This document shows positions 12,851 to 26,560 of a stretch of DNA of 60,000 nt, piece by piece. A model generated the notes under the pieces. It ran no database searches and was not told the DNA's origin. It saw only the letters and a list, made by a program, of their open reading frames with translations. Every line of letters starts with the position of its first letter. The stretch's first letter is position 1. This DNA comes from Glandiceps talaboti (Eukaryota; Hemichordata; Enteropneusta; Spengelidae): positions 24,749,003-24,809,002 of the forward strand of contig NC_135551.1 in assembly GCF_964340395.1 (NCBI RefSeq), written 5' to 3'. The translations under genes and the position numbers were made by a program.

Positions 12851-13929
12851 GATAGAGGCAGTACGCGCGTTGTCGAGTTTGCAGACATGAGAGTTGCCAG
12901 TAACGCATGTGACTGGTAAACAACGCCTGTGTCTGGTTTAATACATATTCGGGTTTACGCCTGCGCATTTTGCACACGTTACAATTTGTTTGTGTATATA
13001 GTTATTCACATCATGCACATGTGTCACTTGTACTTCACGTGCAGTGCTAGTGCTCCTTCAAGTCACAGAATTGTCTGTGTTCCAGTCTAGATGTATACAT
13101 CGCGAGAGCGTAGTGCAAGTGCGAACCAGAGGTGCGAACTTTCACGGTAAGTTGACCCCTGTTCTTTCATCGACAAAAATGTACATGTGTCACTATTATT
13201 AGAAAAACTATGCGTGTGTCTGGATCACAACAACTTGTAATTGTGTGCTAATAAGTATACACTATTCCATGATGGCAATATTCTACTCTATTTCGACCGT
13301 AATACAAAACAATCAATATTGGCAGCTGAATATTCCGGAGCAATCGCCGGCAACGATAACTTTGAATATTGTATATACCCAAATAACGTCATTATTTTGT
13401 ATGATCATCATAGATAGCATTCTTGAATAGAATCTTAGCTCACGTCACAAGGGACTGATTCTCCATTGTCAGAAACGTTTCCCGTAATATCAAGCAGGAC
13501 ATGCAGTTTAGAAAGTAGTGTGTTTGTCGCTAGTATAGACCCATCCCTATGCATTGTCTCACTCTGAGTTGTAATACATAAACACAGATAAAGATAAGAT
13601 AACGAGGTGTAACATTTATTATGCGTACATGATTATGAATGCATCTTTATGCTCAAAATACAATGTACAAAGCAATTGACACAAGTACAATTAACATTCT
13701 GTGGGTTTAAAATGGGCCATATAATGAGTTTTGAATAAACACAGCTGTTGGAATGAACGATGTTTTGAAGAGAACCATGCAAGATTGTGTATACATAGAC
13801 AGTTTTCTGAGCTTTCCTAGTGACTAGCATGAAGTTTAACAACAGACATTGATACTGGTAGTAGTACTGTATTCTCAGCTGTGTCTACAGTCAGTCAATC
13901 TTTACATGCATGGTAAAGCATACAAAAAT
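12851..13929. other. Unassigned left end of the 27.7-kb block
   Basis: GC content is higher than in the neighbourhood up to about 13170. A TATA-like string (gtgtatatag, about 12992) precedes a possible plus-strand exon ending at ttcacg|gtaagt (13147). I cannot find the continuation of that exon, so it is only a hint. From 13170 to 13929 I see nothing I can name. Confidence 0.35.
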
Positions 13930-15225
13930 AACATGCAGAAATAAAATGATTAAAATATATTCTTTTAACCAACTGATGGAGCACTGTTTACATCGACTAG
14001 AAAGTTTCCAAGAGGAAGTCTATCATCTGAGGTCAAAATATGCAGAAACTGAATGAAAATTTGAATTATCTAATGAAAAAGAAGAAGAATAAGTGCCTTT
14101 CTTTAATTTGTATAATGAGAATAAAGCATGAAATGATGAAATTCATCTTCTACCGCATAATTTGACAAAATTTAAAGATTCTTTCATCATGTACAGGAAT
14201 CTTAGGTGTACACCATCTCCCCAACTCAATATAAATATTATAATCCAAAATTCTAAATTTAGTCACTAGTCTTCTACCAACTGGATTTTTAATTTGCAGA
14301 AGATGTTTCTCAAAACCAAAAGCTGTTTTAAATAATCTAAATGTTCTCATTTTGTTTTTATTAGTACTTTTTTCTTCTAATGTCATTATGTAATTCCCTG
14401 TACCATGATTACAAAATTCTAGACATAAGTCATAAAATTATGATGAACCTTCCTAGTATAATTAAACCTGCAAAGATTTGACCACACACTGTTCTCATTA
14501 TATTTAACAAGTAAGTTTCTAATAATAAAATATAAATACCCCATGTTGAATAACACATAGAACAAATGTAGGCTGCTCACAATAAATTGTCCATCGACAA
14601 TTAATCTATACCAATACTTTAACAGAAGTTTAATTACAGTGAAATTAGTGGGGAAATGACCTAATTCTCCAACAATACCACATCTTGATATCTTATAAGA
14701 AACCCAAAGTAGAAATCTATAAAAAGAAAAAAAAAACATCAACAAGAATCTGAAAATTTCTCAATTTCATAACCCCAAACTTCACATCTGTAAGTCACAA
14801 TAGCAACAATTAAACAATCAAAGAGATCTAAAGCCACATCAATAGAAATACTCTAGTTAGAAGAAATAGTTATACATGAACTTAAGAGAGCTCTCGTGGA
14901 TTTACACTTCAAGTTATTGAGGTTTTGTTTAAATTTACTGTTAGAAGAAATAATGATACCAAGAAAACAGTATTCTCTTAGGCTTACATTGTCGAGAGTA
15001 AAATTATAAAAAATAAAATTTGGATTTCCTGTATTTACATATGACCTTGATTTCTTAATGTTGATTATTATTTTCTACTTTGTACAAAATAATGTAATTT
15101 AAATAAACAACTTTGCAACTCAACTTTAATTTCTAGTGGTAGAGACTCATCAGCATATAAAAGACAATTCAGAGACACACTTGTAAGTTTCACAGGGCTA
15201 TCATTCTTGACAAAACAAGCTCTTT
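13930..15225 (-). mobile_element. Decayed non-LTR retrotransposon, RT to C-terminus
   Basis: Read from right to left with several frame changes, the minus strand gives VKNDSPVKLTSVSLNCLLYA-DE (RT catalytic motif, DD changed to DE) and a thumb region. GELGHFPTNF follows (14419-14745), then GRRLVTKFRILDYNIYIELG, KFCQIM and VEDEFHHFMLYSHYTN (zinc-knuckle tail, about 14100-14386). This is a different family from the LINE that hosts the block. The RT N-terminus is missing: the satellite begins where it should be. Confidence 0.75.
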
Positions 15226-18200
15226 CCAAACTGGTGGATTCTAAATCAACTCTTTCCTTGTTTTTGACCTTCCTTTACCAATCTTAGACTAAAGTACTAA
15301 AATTTATTACAAAAATGTTCGCAATTTTCGTTTTAAACATGTACAAATGTAACTACATTTTTGTATGAGTCCAGACACCAGAGTTATACCTAGCCTTACA
15401 AACTATGCTCTATTCCAAATTCATTCATGCTACAATAACACTGTCACTGTTTCTCACCTACTTCTATCCATCTTAGTCTAAACTATTAAAAATTATTAGA
15501 AAAATGTCAGCCATTTTGATTTTTAGCATGTAACTAGGAGACCAGACACCAGAGTTACCTAGCCTTACAAACTATATTCTTTTCCAAATTCATTCATGCT
15601 ACAATAACACTGTCACTGTTTTTCACCTATTTCTATCCATCTTAGACTAAACTACTAAAATTTATTAGAAAAATGTCCGCCATTTTGATTTTTAGCATGT
15701 AACTAGGAGACCAGACACCAGAGTTACCTAACCTTACAAACTATACTCCTTTCCAAATTGAATCATGCTACAATAACACTGTCACTGTTTTTCAACTATT
15801 TCTATCCATCTTAGACTAAACTACTAAAATTTATTAGAAAAATGTCCGCCATTTTGATTTTTAGCATGTAACTAGGAGACCAGACACCAGAGTTACCTAA
15901 CCTTACAAACTATACTCCTTTCCAAATTGAATCATGCTACAATAACACTGTCACTGTTTTTCAACTATTTCTATCCATCTTAGACTAAACTACTAAAATT
16001 TGTTAGAAAAATGTCTGCCATTTTGATTTTTAGCATGTAACTAGGAGACCAGACACCAGAGTTACCTAACCTTACAAACTATGCTCCTTTCCAAATTGAA
16101 TCATGCTACAACAACACTGTCACTGTTTCTCACCTACTTCTATCCATCTTAGACTAAACTACTAAAATTTATTAGAAAAATGTCCGCCATTTTGATTTTT
16201 AGCATGTAACTAGGAGACCAGACACCAGAGTTACCTAACCTTACAAACTATACTCCTTTCCAAATTCATTCATGCTACAATAACACTGTCACTGTTTTTC
16301 ACCTATTTCTATCCATCTTAGACTAAACTACTAAAATTTGTTAGAAAAATGTCAGCCATTTTGATTTTTAGCATGTAACTAGGAGACCAGACACCAGAGT
16401 TACCTAACCTTACAAACTATACTCCTTTCCAAATTGAATCATGCAACAATAACACTGTCACTGTTTTTTACCTATTTCTATCCATCTTAGACTAAACTAC
16501 TAAAATTTATTAGAAAAATGTCAGCCATTTTGATTTTTAGCATGTAACTAGGAGACCAGACACCAGAGTTACCTAGCCTTACAAACTATACTCTTTTCCA
16601 AATTCATTCATGCTACAATAACACTGTCACTGTTTTTTACCTATTTCTATCCATCTTAGACTAAACTACTAAAATTTGTTAGAAAAATGTCCGCCATTTT
16701 GATTTTTAGCATGTAACTAGGAGACCAGACACCAGAGTTACCTAGCCTTACAAACTATACTCTTTTCCAAATTCATTCATGCTACAAAAACACTGTCACT
16801 GTTTTTCACCTATTTCTATCCATCTTAGACTAAACTACTAAAATTTGATAGAAAAATGTCCGCCATTTTGATTTTTAGCATGTAACTAGGAGACCAGACA
16901 CCAGAGTTACCTAACCTTACAAACTATACTCCTTTCCAAATTGAATCATGCTACAATAACACTGTCACTGTTTTTCACCTATTTCTATCCATCTTAGACT
17001 AAACTACTAAAATTTATTAGAAAAATGTCTGCCATTTTGATTTTTAGCATGTAACTAGGAGACCAGACACCAGAGTTACCTAACCTTACAAACTATACTC
17101 CTTTCCAAATTGAATCATGCTACAATAACACTGTCACTGTTTTTCACCTATTTCTATCCATCTTAGACTAAACTACTAAAATTTGTTAGAAAAATGTCCG
17201 CCATTTTGATTTTTAGCATGTAACTAGGAGACCAGACACCAGAGTTACCTAGCCTTACAAACTATACTCCTTTCCAAATTGAATCATGCTACAATAACAC
17301 TGTCACTGTTTTTCACCTATTTCTATCCATCTTAGACTAAACTACTAAAATTTATTAGAAAAATGTCTGCCATTTTGATTTTTAGCATGTAACTAGGAGA
17401 CCAGACACCAGAGTTACCTAACCTTACAAACTATACTCCTTTCCAAATTGAATCATGCTACAATAACACTGTCACTGTTTTTCACCTATTTCTATCCATC
17501 TTAGACTAAACTACTAAAATTTGTTAGAAAAATGTCCGCCATTTTGATTTTTAGCATGTAACTAGGAGACCAGACACCAGAGTTACCTAGCCTTACAAAC
17601 TATACTCCTTTCCAAATTGAATCATGCTACAATAACACTGTCACTGTTTTTCACCTATTTCTATCCATTTTAGACTAAACTACTAAAATTTATTAGAAAA
17701 ATGTCAGCCATTTTGATTTTTAGCATGTAACTAGGAGACCAGACACCAGAGTTACCTAGCCTTACAAACTATACTCTTTTCCAAATTCATTCATGCTACA
17801 ATAACACTGTCACTGTTTTTCACCTATTTCTATCCATCTTAGACTAAACTACTAAAATTTGATAGAAAAATGTCAGCCATTTTGATTTTTAGCATGTAAC
17901 TAGGAGACCAGACACCAGAGTTACCTAGCCTTACAAACTATACTCTTTTCCAAATTCATTCATGCTACAATAACACTGTCACTGTTTTTCACCTATTTCT
18001 ATCCATCTTAGACTAAACTACTAAAATTTGATAGAAAAATGTCTGCCATTTTGATTTTTAGCATGTAACTAGGAGACCAGACACCAGAGTTACCTAACCT
18101 TACAAACTATACTCCTTTCCAAATTGAATCATGCTACAATAACACTGTCACTGTTTTTCACGTATTTCTATCCATCTTAGACTAAACTACTAAAATTTGA

Positions 18201-21200
18201 TAGAAAAATGTCAGCCATTTTGATTTTTAGCATGTAACTAGGAGACCAGACACCAGAGTTACCTAACCCTTCAAACTATACTCCTTTCCAAATTGAATCA
18301 TGCTACAATAACACTGTCACTGTTTTTCAACTATTTCTATCCATCTTAGACTAAACTACTAAAATTTGATAGAAAAATGTCAGCCATTTTGATTTTTAGC
18401 ATGTAACTAGGAGACCAGACACCAGAGTTACCTAACCTTACAAACTATACTCCTTTCCAAATTGAATCATGCTACAATAACACTGTCACTGTTTTTCACC
18501 TATTTCTATCCATCTTAGACTAAACTACTAAAATTTGTTAGAAAAATGTCCGCCATTTTGATTTTTAGCATGTAACTAGGAGACCAGACACCAGAGTTAC
18601 CTAGCCTTACAAACTATACTCCTTTCCAAATTGAATCATGCTACAATAACACTGTCACTGTTTTTCACCTATTTCTATCCATCTTAGACTAAACTACTAA
18701 AATTTATTAGAAAAATGTCTGCCATTTTGATTTTTAGCATGTAACTAGGAGACCAGACACCAGAGTTACCTAACCTTACAAACTATACTCCTTTCCAAAT
18801 TGAATCATGCTACAATAACACTGTCACTGTTTTTCACGTATTTCTATCCATCTTAGACTAAACTACTAAAATTTGATAGAAAAATGTCAGCCATTTTGAT
18901 TTTTAGCATGTAACTAGGAGACCAGACACCAGAGTTACCTAACCCTTCAAACTATACTCCTTTCCAAATTGAATCATGCTACAATAACACTGTCACTGTT
19001 TTTCAACTATTTCTATCCATCTTAGACTAAACTACTAAAATTTGTTAGAAAAATGTCCGCCATTTTGATTTTTAGCATGTAACTAGGAGACCAGACACCA
19101 GAGTTACCTAGCCTTACAAACTATACTCCTTTCCAAATTGAATCATGCTACAATAACACTGTCACTGTTTTTCACCTATTTCTATCCATCTTAGACTAAA
19201 CTACTAAAATTTATTAGAAAAATGTCAGCCATTTTGATTTTTAGCATGTAACTAGGAGACCAGACACCAGAGTTACCTAACCCTTCAAACTATACTCCTT
19301 TCCAAATTGAATCATGCTACAATAACACTGTCACTGTTTTTCAACTATTTCTATCCATCTTAGACTAAACTACTAAAATTTGATAGAAAAATGTCAGCCA
19401 TTTTGATTTTTAGCATGTAACTAGGAGACCAGACACCAGAGTTACCTAACCTTACAAACTATACTCCTTTCCAAATTGAATCATGCTACAATAACACTGT
19501 CACTGTTTTTCAACTATTTCTATCCATCTTAGACTAAACTACTAAAATTTATTAGAAAAATGTCTGCCATTTTGATTTTTAGCATGTAACTAGGAGACCA
19601 GACACCAGAGTTACCTAACCTTACAAACTATACTCCTTTCCAAATTGAATCATGCTACAATAACACTGTCACTGTTTTTCACCTATTTCTATCCATCTTA
19701 GACTAAACTACTAAAATTTGTTAGAAAAATGTCCGCCATTTTGATTTTTAGCATGTAACTAGGAGACCAGACACCAGAGTTACCTAGCCTTACAAACTAT
19801 ACTCCTTTCCAAATTGAATCATGCTACAATAACACTGTCACTGTTTTTCACCTATTTCTATCCATCTTAGACTAAACTACTAAAATTTATTAGAAAAATG
19901 TCTGCCATTTTGATTTTTAGCATGTAACTAGGAGACCAGACACCAGAGTTACCTAACCTTACAAACTATACTCCTTTCCAAATTGAATCATGCTACAATA
20001 ACACTGTCACTGTTTTTCACGTATTTCTATCCATCTTAGACTAAACTACTAAAATTTGATAGAAAAATGTCAGCCATTTTGATTTTTAGCATGTAACTAG
20101 GAGACCAGACACCAGAGTTACCTAACCCTTCAAACTATACTCCTTTCCAAATTGAATCATGCTACAATAACACTGTCACTGTTTTTCAACTATTTCTATC
20201 CATCTTAGACTAAACTACTAAAATTTGTTAGAAAAATGTCCGCCATTTTGATTTTTAGCATGTAACTAGGAGACCAGACACCAGAGTTACCTAGCCTTAC
20301 AAACTATACTCCTTTCCAAATTGAATCATGCTACAATAACACTGTCACTGTTTTTCACCTATTTCTATCCATCTTAGACTAAACTACTAAAATTTATTAG
20401 AAAAATGTCAGCCATTTTGATTTTTAGCATGTAACTAGGAGACCAGACACCAGAGTTACCTAACCCTTCAAACTATACTCCTTTCCAAATTGAATCATGC
20501 TACAATAACACTGTCACTGTTTTTCAACTATTTCTATCCATCTTAGACTAAACTACTAAAATTTGATAGAAAAATGTCAGCCATTTTGATTTTTAGCATG
20601 TAACTAGGAGACCAGACACCAGAGTTACCTAACCTTACAAACTATACTCCTTTCCAAATTGAATCATGCTACAATAACACTGTCACTGTTTTTCAACTAT
20701 TTCTATCCATCTTAGACTAAACTACTAAAATTTATTAGAAAAATGTCTGCCATTTTGATTTTTAGCATGTAACTAGGAGACCAGACACCAGAGTTACCTA
20801 ACCTTACAAACTATACTCCTTTCCAAATTGAATCATGCTACAATAACACTGTCACTGTTTTTCACCTATTTCTATCCATCTTAGACTAAACTACTAAAAT
20901 TTGTTAGAAAAATGTCCGCCATTTTGATTTTTAGCATGTAACTAGGAGACCAGACACCAGAGTTACCTAGCCTTACAAACTATACTCCTTTCCAAATTGA
21001 ATCATGCTACAATAACACTGTCACTGTTTTTCACCTATTTCTATCCATCTTAGACTAAACTACTAAAATTTATTAGAAAAATGTCTGCCATTTTGATTTT
21101 TAGCATGTAACTAGGAGACCAGACACCAGAGTTACCTAACCTTACAAACTATACTCCTTTCCAAATTGAATCATGCTACAATAACACTGTCACTGTTTTT

Positions 21201-24200
21201 CACCTATTTCTATCCATCTTAGACTAAACTACTAAAATTTGATAGAAAAATGTCCGCCATTTTGATTTTTAGCATGTAACTAGGAGACCAGACACCAGAG
21301 TTACCTAGCCTTACAAACTATACTCTTTTCCAAATTCATTCATGCTACAATAACACTGTCACTGTTTTTCACCTATTTCTATCCATCTTAGACTAAACTA
21401 CTAAAATTTATTAGAAAAATGTCAGCCATTTTGATTTTTAGCATGTAACTAGGAGACCAGACACCAGAGTTACCTAACCCTTCAAACTATACTCCTTTCC
21501 AAATTGAATCATGCTACAATAACACTGTCACTGTTTTTCAACTATTTCTATCCATCTTAGACTAAACTACTAAAATTTGATAGAAAAATGTCAGCCATTT
21601 TGATTTTTAGCATGTAACTAGGAGACCAGACACCAGAGTTACCTAGCCTTACAAACTATACTCCTTTCCAAATTGAATCATGCTACAATAACACTGTCAC
21701 TGTTTTTCACCTATTTCTATCCATCTTAGACTAAACTACTAAAATTTATTAGAAAAATGTCTGCCATTTTGATTTTTAGCATGTAACTAGGAGACCAGAC
21801 ACCAGAGTTACCTAACCTTACAAACTATACTCCTTTCCAAATTGAATCATGCTACAATAACACTGTCACTGTTTTTCACGTATTTCTATCCATCTTAGAC
21901 TAAACTACTAAAATTTGATAGAAAAATGTCAGCCATTTTGATTTTTAGCATGTAACTAGGAGACCAGACACCAGAGTTACCTAACCCTTCAAACTATACT
22001 CCTTTCCAAATTGAATCATGCTACAATAACACTGTCACTGTTTTTCAACTATTTCTATCCATCTTAGACTAAACTACTAAAATTTGTTAGAAAAATGTCC
22101 GCCATTTTGATTTTTAGCATGTAACTAGGAGACCAGACACCAGAGTTACCTAGCCTTACAAACTATACTCCTTTCCAAATTGAATCATGCTACAATAACA
22201 CTGTCACTGTTTTTCACCTATTTCTATCCATCTTAGACTAAACTACTAAAATTTATTAGAAAAATGTCAGCCATTTTGATTTTTAGCATGTAACTAGGAG
22301 ACCAGACACCAGAGTTACCTAACCCTTCAAACTATACTCCTTTCCAAATTGAATCATGCTACAATAACACTGTCACTGTTTTTCAACTATTTCTATCCAT
22401 CTTAGACTAAACTACTAAAATTTGATAGAAAAATGTCAGCCATTTTGATTTTTAGCATGTAACTAGGAGACCAGACACCAGAGTTACCTAACCTTACAAA
22501 CTATACTCCTTTCCAAATTGAATCATGCTACAATAACACTGTCACTGTTTTTCAACTATTTCTATCCATCTTAGACTAAACTACTAAAATTTATTAGAAA
22601 AATGTCTGCCATTTTGATTTTTAGCATGTAACTAGGAGACCAGACACCAGAGTTACCTAACCTTACAAACTATACTCCTTTCCAAATTGAATCATGCTAC
22701 AATAACACTGTCACTGTTTTTCACCTATTTCTATCCATCTTAGACTAAACTACTAAAATTTGTTAGAAAAATGTCCGCCATTTTGATTTTTAGCATGTAA
22801 CTAGGAGACCAGACACCAGAGTTACCTAGCCTTACAAACTATACTCCTTTCCAAATTGAATCATGCTACAATAACACTGTCACTGTTTTTCACCTATTTC
22901 TATCCATCTTAGACTAAACTACTAAAATTTATTAGAAAAATGTCTGCCATTTTGATTTTTAGCATGTAACTAGGAGACCAGACACCAGAGTTACCTAACC
23001 TTACAAACTATACTCCTTTCCAAATTGAATCATGCTACAATAACACTGTCACTGTTTTTCACCTATTTCTATCCATCTTAGACTAAACTACTAAAATTTG
23101 ATAGAAAAATGTCCGCCATTTTGATTTTTAGCATGTAACTAGGAGACCAGACACCAGAGTTACCTAGCCTTACAAACTATACTCTTTTCCAAATTCATTC
23201 ATGCTACAATAACACTGTCACTGTTTTTCACCTATTTCTATCCATCTTAGACTAAACTACTAAAATTTATTAGAAAAATGTCAGCCATTTTGATTTTTAG
23301 CATGTAACTAGGAGACCAGACACCAGAGTTACCTAACCCTTCAAACTATACTCCTTTCCAAATTGAATCATGCTACAATAACACTGTCACTGTTTTTCAA
23401 CTATTTCTATCCATCTTAGACTAAACTACTAAAATTTGATAGAAAAATGTCAGCCATTTTGATTTTTAGCATGTAACTAGGAGACCAGACACCAGAGTTA
23501 CCTAACCTTACAAACTATACTCCTTTCCAAATTGAATCATGCTACAATAACACTCACTGTTTTTCAACTATTTCTATCCATCTTAGACTAAACTACTAAA
23601 ATTTATTAGAAAAATGTCTGCCATTTTGATTTTTAGCATGTAACTAGGAGACCAGACACCAGAGTTACCTAACCTTACAAACTATACTCCTTTCCAAATT
23701 GAATCATGCTACAATAACACTGTCACTGTTTTTCACCTATTTCTATCCATCTTAGACTAAACTACTAAAATTTGTTAGAAAAATGTCCGCCATTTTGATT
23801 TTTAGCATGTAACTAGGAGACCAGACACCAGAGTTACCTAGCCTTACAAACTATACTCCTTTCCAAATTGAATCATGCTACAATAACACTGTCACTGTTT
23901 TTCACCTATTTCTATCCATCTTAGACTAAACTACTAAAATTTATTAGAAAAATGTCTGCCATTTTGATTTTTAGCATGTAACTAGGAGACCAGACACCAG
24001 AGTTACCTAACCTTACAAACTATACTCCTTTCCAAATTGAATCATGCTACAATAACACTGTCACTGTTTTTCACCTATTTCTATCCATCTTAGACTAAAC
24101 TACTAAAATTTGATAGAAAAATGTCCGCCATTTTGATTTTTAGCATGTAACTAGGAGACCAGACACCAGAGTTACCTAGCCTTACAAACTATACTCTTTT

Positions 24201-25735
24201 CCAAATTCATTCATGCTACAATAACACTGTCACTGTTTTTCACCTATTTCTATCCATCTTAGACTAAACTACTAAAATTTGATAGAAAAATGTCCGCCAT
24301 TTTGATTTTTAGCATGTAACTAGGAGACCAGACACCAGAGTTACCTAACCTTACAAACTATACTCCTTTCCAAATTGAATCATGCTACAATAACACTGTC
24401 ACTGTTTTTCACGTATTTCTATCCATCTTAGACTAAACTACTAAAATTTGATAGAAAAATGTCAGCCATTTTGATTTTTAGCATGTAACTAGGAGACCAG
24501 ACACCAGAGTTACCTAACCCTTCAAACTATACTCCTTTCCAAATTGAATCATGCTACAATAACACTGTCACTGTTTTTCAACTATTTCTATCCATCTTAG
24601 ACTAAACTACTAAAATTTGATAGAAAAATGTCAGCCATTTTGATTTTTAGCATGTAACTAGGAGACCAGACACCAGAGTTACCTAACCTTACAAACTATA
24701 CTCCTTTCCAAATTGAATCATGCTACAATAACACTGTCACTGTTTTTCAACTATTTCTATCCATCTTAGACTAAACTACTAAAATTTATTAGAAAAATGT
24801 CTGCCATTTTGATTTTTAGCATGTAACTAGGAGACCAGACACCAGAGTTACCTAGCCTTACAAACTATACTCTTTTCCAAATTCATTCATGCTACAATAA
24901 CACTGTCACTGTTTTTCACCTATTTCTATCCATCTTAGACTAAACTACTAAAATTTGATAGAAAAATGTCCGCCATTTTGATTTTTAGCATGTAACTAGG
25001 AGACCAGACACCAGAGTTACCTAGCCTTACAAACTATACTCTTTTCCAAATTCATTCATGCTACAATAACACTGTCACTGTTTTTCACGTATTTCTATCC
25101 ATCTTAGACTAAACTACTAAAATTTGATAGAAAAATGTCAGCCATTTTGATTTTTAGCATGTAACTAGGAGACCAGACACCAGAGTTACCTAACCTTACA
25201 AACTATACTCCTTTCCAAATTGAATCATGCTACAATAACACTGTCACTGTTTTTCAACTATTTCTATCTATCTTAGACTAAACTACTAAAATTTGTTAGA
25301 AAAATGTCAGCCATTTTGATTTTTAGCATGTAACTAGGAGACCAGACACCAGAGTTACCTAGCCTTACAAACTATACTCTTTTCCAAATTCATTCATGCT
25401 ACAATAACACTGTCACTGTTTTTTACCTATTTCTATCCATCTTAGACTAAACTACTAAAATTTGTTAGAAAAATGTCAGCCATTTTGATTTTTAGCATGT
25501 AACTAGGAGACCAGACACCAGAGTTACCTAACCTTACAAACTATACTCCTTTCCAAATTGAATCATGCTACAATAACACTGTCACTGTTTTTCACCTACT
25601 TCTACCCATCTTAGATTAAACTACTAAAATTAATAAGAAAAATGTCAGCCATTTTGATTTTTAGCATGTACATGTAACTGAGACCGGACACCAGAGTTAC
25701 ATGTACCTAGCCTTGCAAACTTTGCTCTTTTCCAA
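15226..25735. repeat. 169-bp satellite array, about 62 monomers
   Basis: The core gccattttgatttttagc recurs every 169 bp (for example at 15510, 15679, 15848, 16017, 16186). One monomer near 23433 is 167 bp. Monomers differ at a few diagnostic sites: the base triplet after aaattt (att, gtt, gat), the one before gcc (cag, ccg, ctg), ccta(ac/gc)cttac or aacccttc, ctcc or ctct, gaatc or cattc, and ttca(cc/ac/cg)tat. The first about 250 bp and the last about 120 bp are far more diverged than the centre, as expected of homogenisation by unequal exchange. There is no ORF. Confidence 0.97.
18532..20897. repeat. Higher-order repeat inside the satellite: two 7-monomer blocks
   Basis: Seven consecutive monomers at 18532-19714 show a variant order that repeats exactly at 19715-20897 (7 x 169 = 1,183 bp). 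Further multimers follow with related order: 11 monomers from 20898, 6 from 22757 and another start at 23769. They share the run gtt-ccg-agc, att-ctg-aac, gat-ccg-agc with cattc. Confidence 0.85.
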
Positions 25736-26057
25736 ATCTCATTTAACAGAAACATAACTAGCAAAAGAAATCATGATCAAATACTACACCAATACTTTGA
25801 CCATAAATATTTGCAAGTTTTAGAGTTGAACAATAAATGTATTAATCCTTTGTTAACTTTCTTATCTCTTACAGGTTTGTTACACAGTACATAACAGATG
25901 TCCTATTCAAAGAAGCTGTTGTTTTGCTCGTCTCTAAGAGAAAAAAATAACTTCAGACTCTATGTGTAGTAAAACAGAAATTTAGATCTTAAATCAATTA
26001 GTTGTGCACAAGGACATGAGCTCTATTTTGAACATTTTAATACAATTGAAATGAAGA
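25736..26057. other. Unassigned AT-rich sequence after the satellite
   Basis: The satellite fades out at about 25735 (ctcttttccaaatctc). I see no ORF, RNA or repeat in the following 320 bp. Confidence 0.5.
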
Positions 26058-26560
26058 GTGTGTGTGTGTGTGTGTGTGTGTGTAAACAACTTAGTCGAAA
26101 ACTGCAGTCCGATTTCTTTGATACTTGGTGGTCATGTTATATTGGATGTCTAGTAGTGAAATTGTTCAAATGAAAATGATCACATCAGATATATGGGTTT
26201 TGGGTCAAAAATGTGATTTTTGTCAAAGAATTTAAACTACAAAACTACTGGGCAGATTGGCCTGAAATTTGGTGGGAACATTCTCAGGGGTGTGTAAATT
26301 AAGATTTGTTCATGACATGATGTTTCCATGTGTAATATGCAAAGTAGGGCTTTTTGGTTAAAAACCTACAATTCCAAAACTACTCAGTAGATTGGGCTGA
26401 ACTTTTAACAGGGATGTATCTGCCGGTGTATAGATGAAGAAATATTAAGCATATAATGATCTCATCAGTAACATCCAAATTAGGTGTAAACATGTAAATT
26501 GGTCAAAAATTTATATCTCAAAAAGTACTTGGTCAGGGAAACTGAAATTTGGTGAGATGG
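26058..26560. repeat. (GT)n plus degenerate about 142-bp tandem repeats
   Basis: A (GT)n run at 26058-26082 is followed by at least four spaced copies of a motif like aaaact...cgatt...tgaaatttggtg (about 26096, 26235, 26377, 26519). The copies are diverged. The layout resembles the microsatellite-bearing elements at 49.2 and 55.7 kb. Confidence 0.6.

Noticed and set aside
12990-13150. Promoter plus first exon ending at gtaagt in the left end of the 27.7-kb block
   Set aside because: A TATA-like string and one donor are too common in AT-rich DNA; no downstream acceptor or coding frame could be linked.
15226-25735. CRISPR array as an explanation for the regular 169-bp periodicity
   Set aside because: There is no repeat/spacer structure: the whole 169 bp repeats, and the context is animal nuclear DNA.
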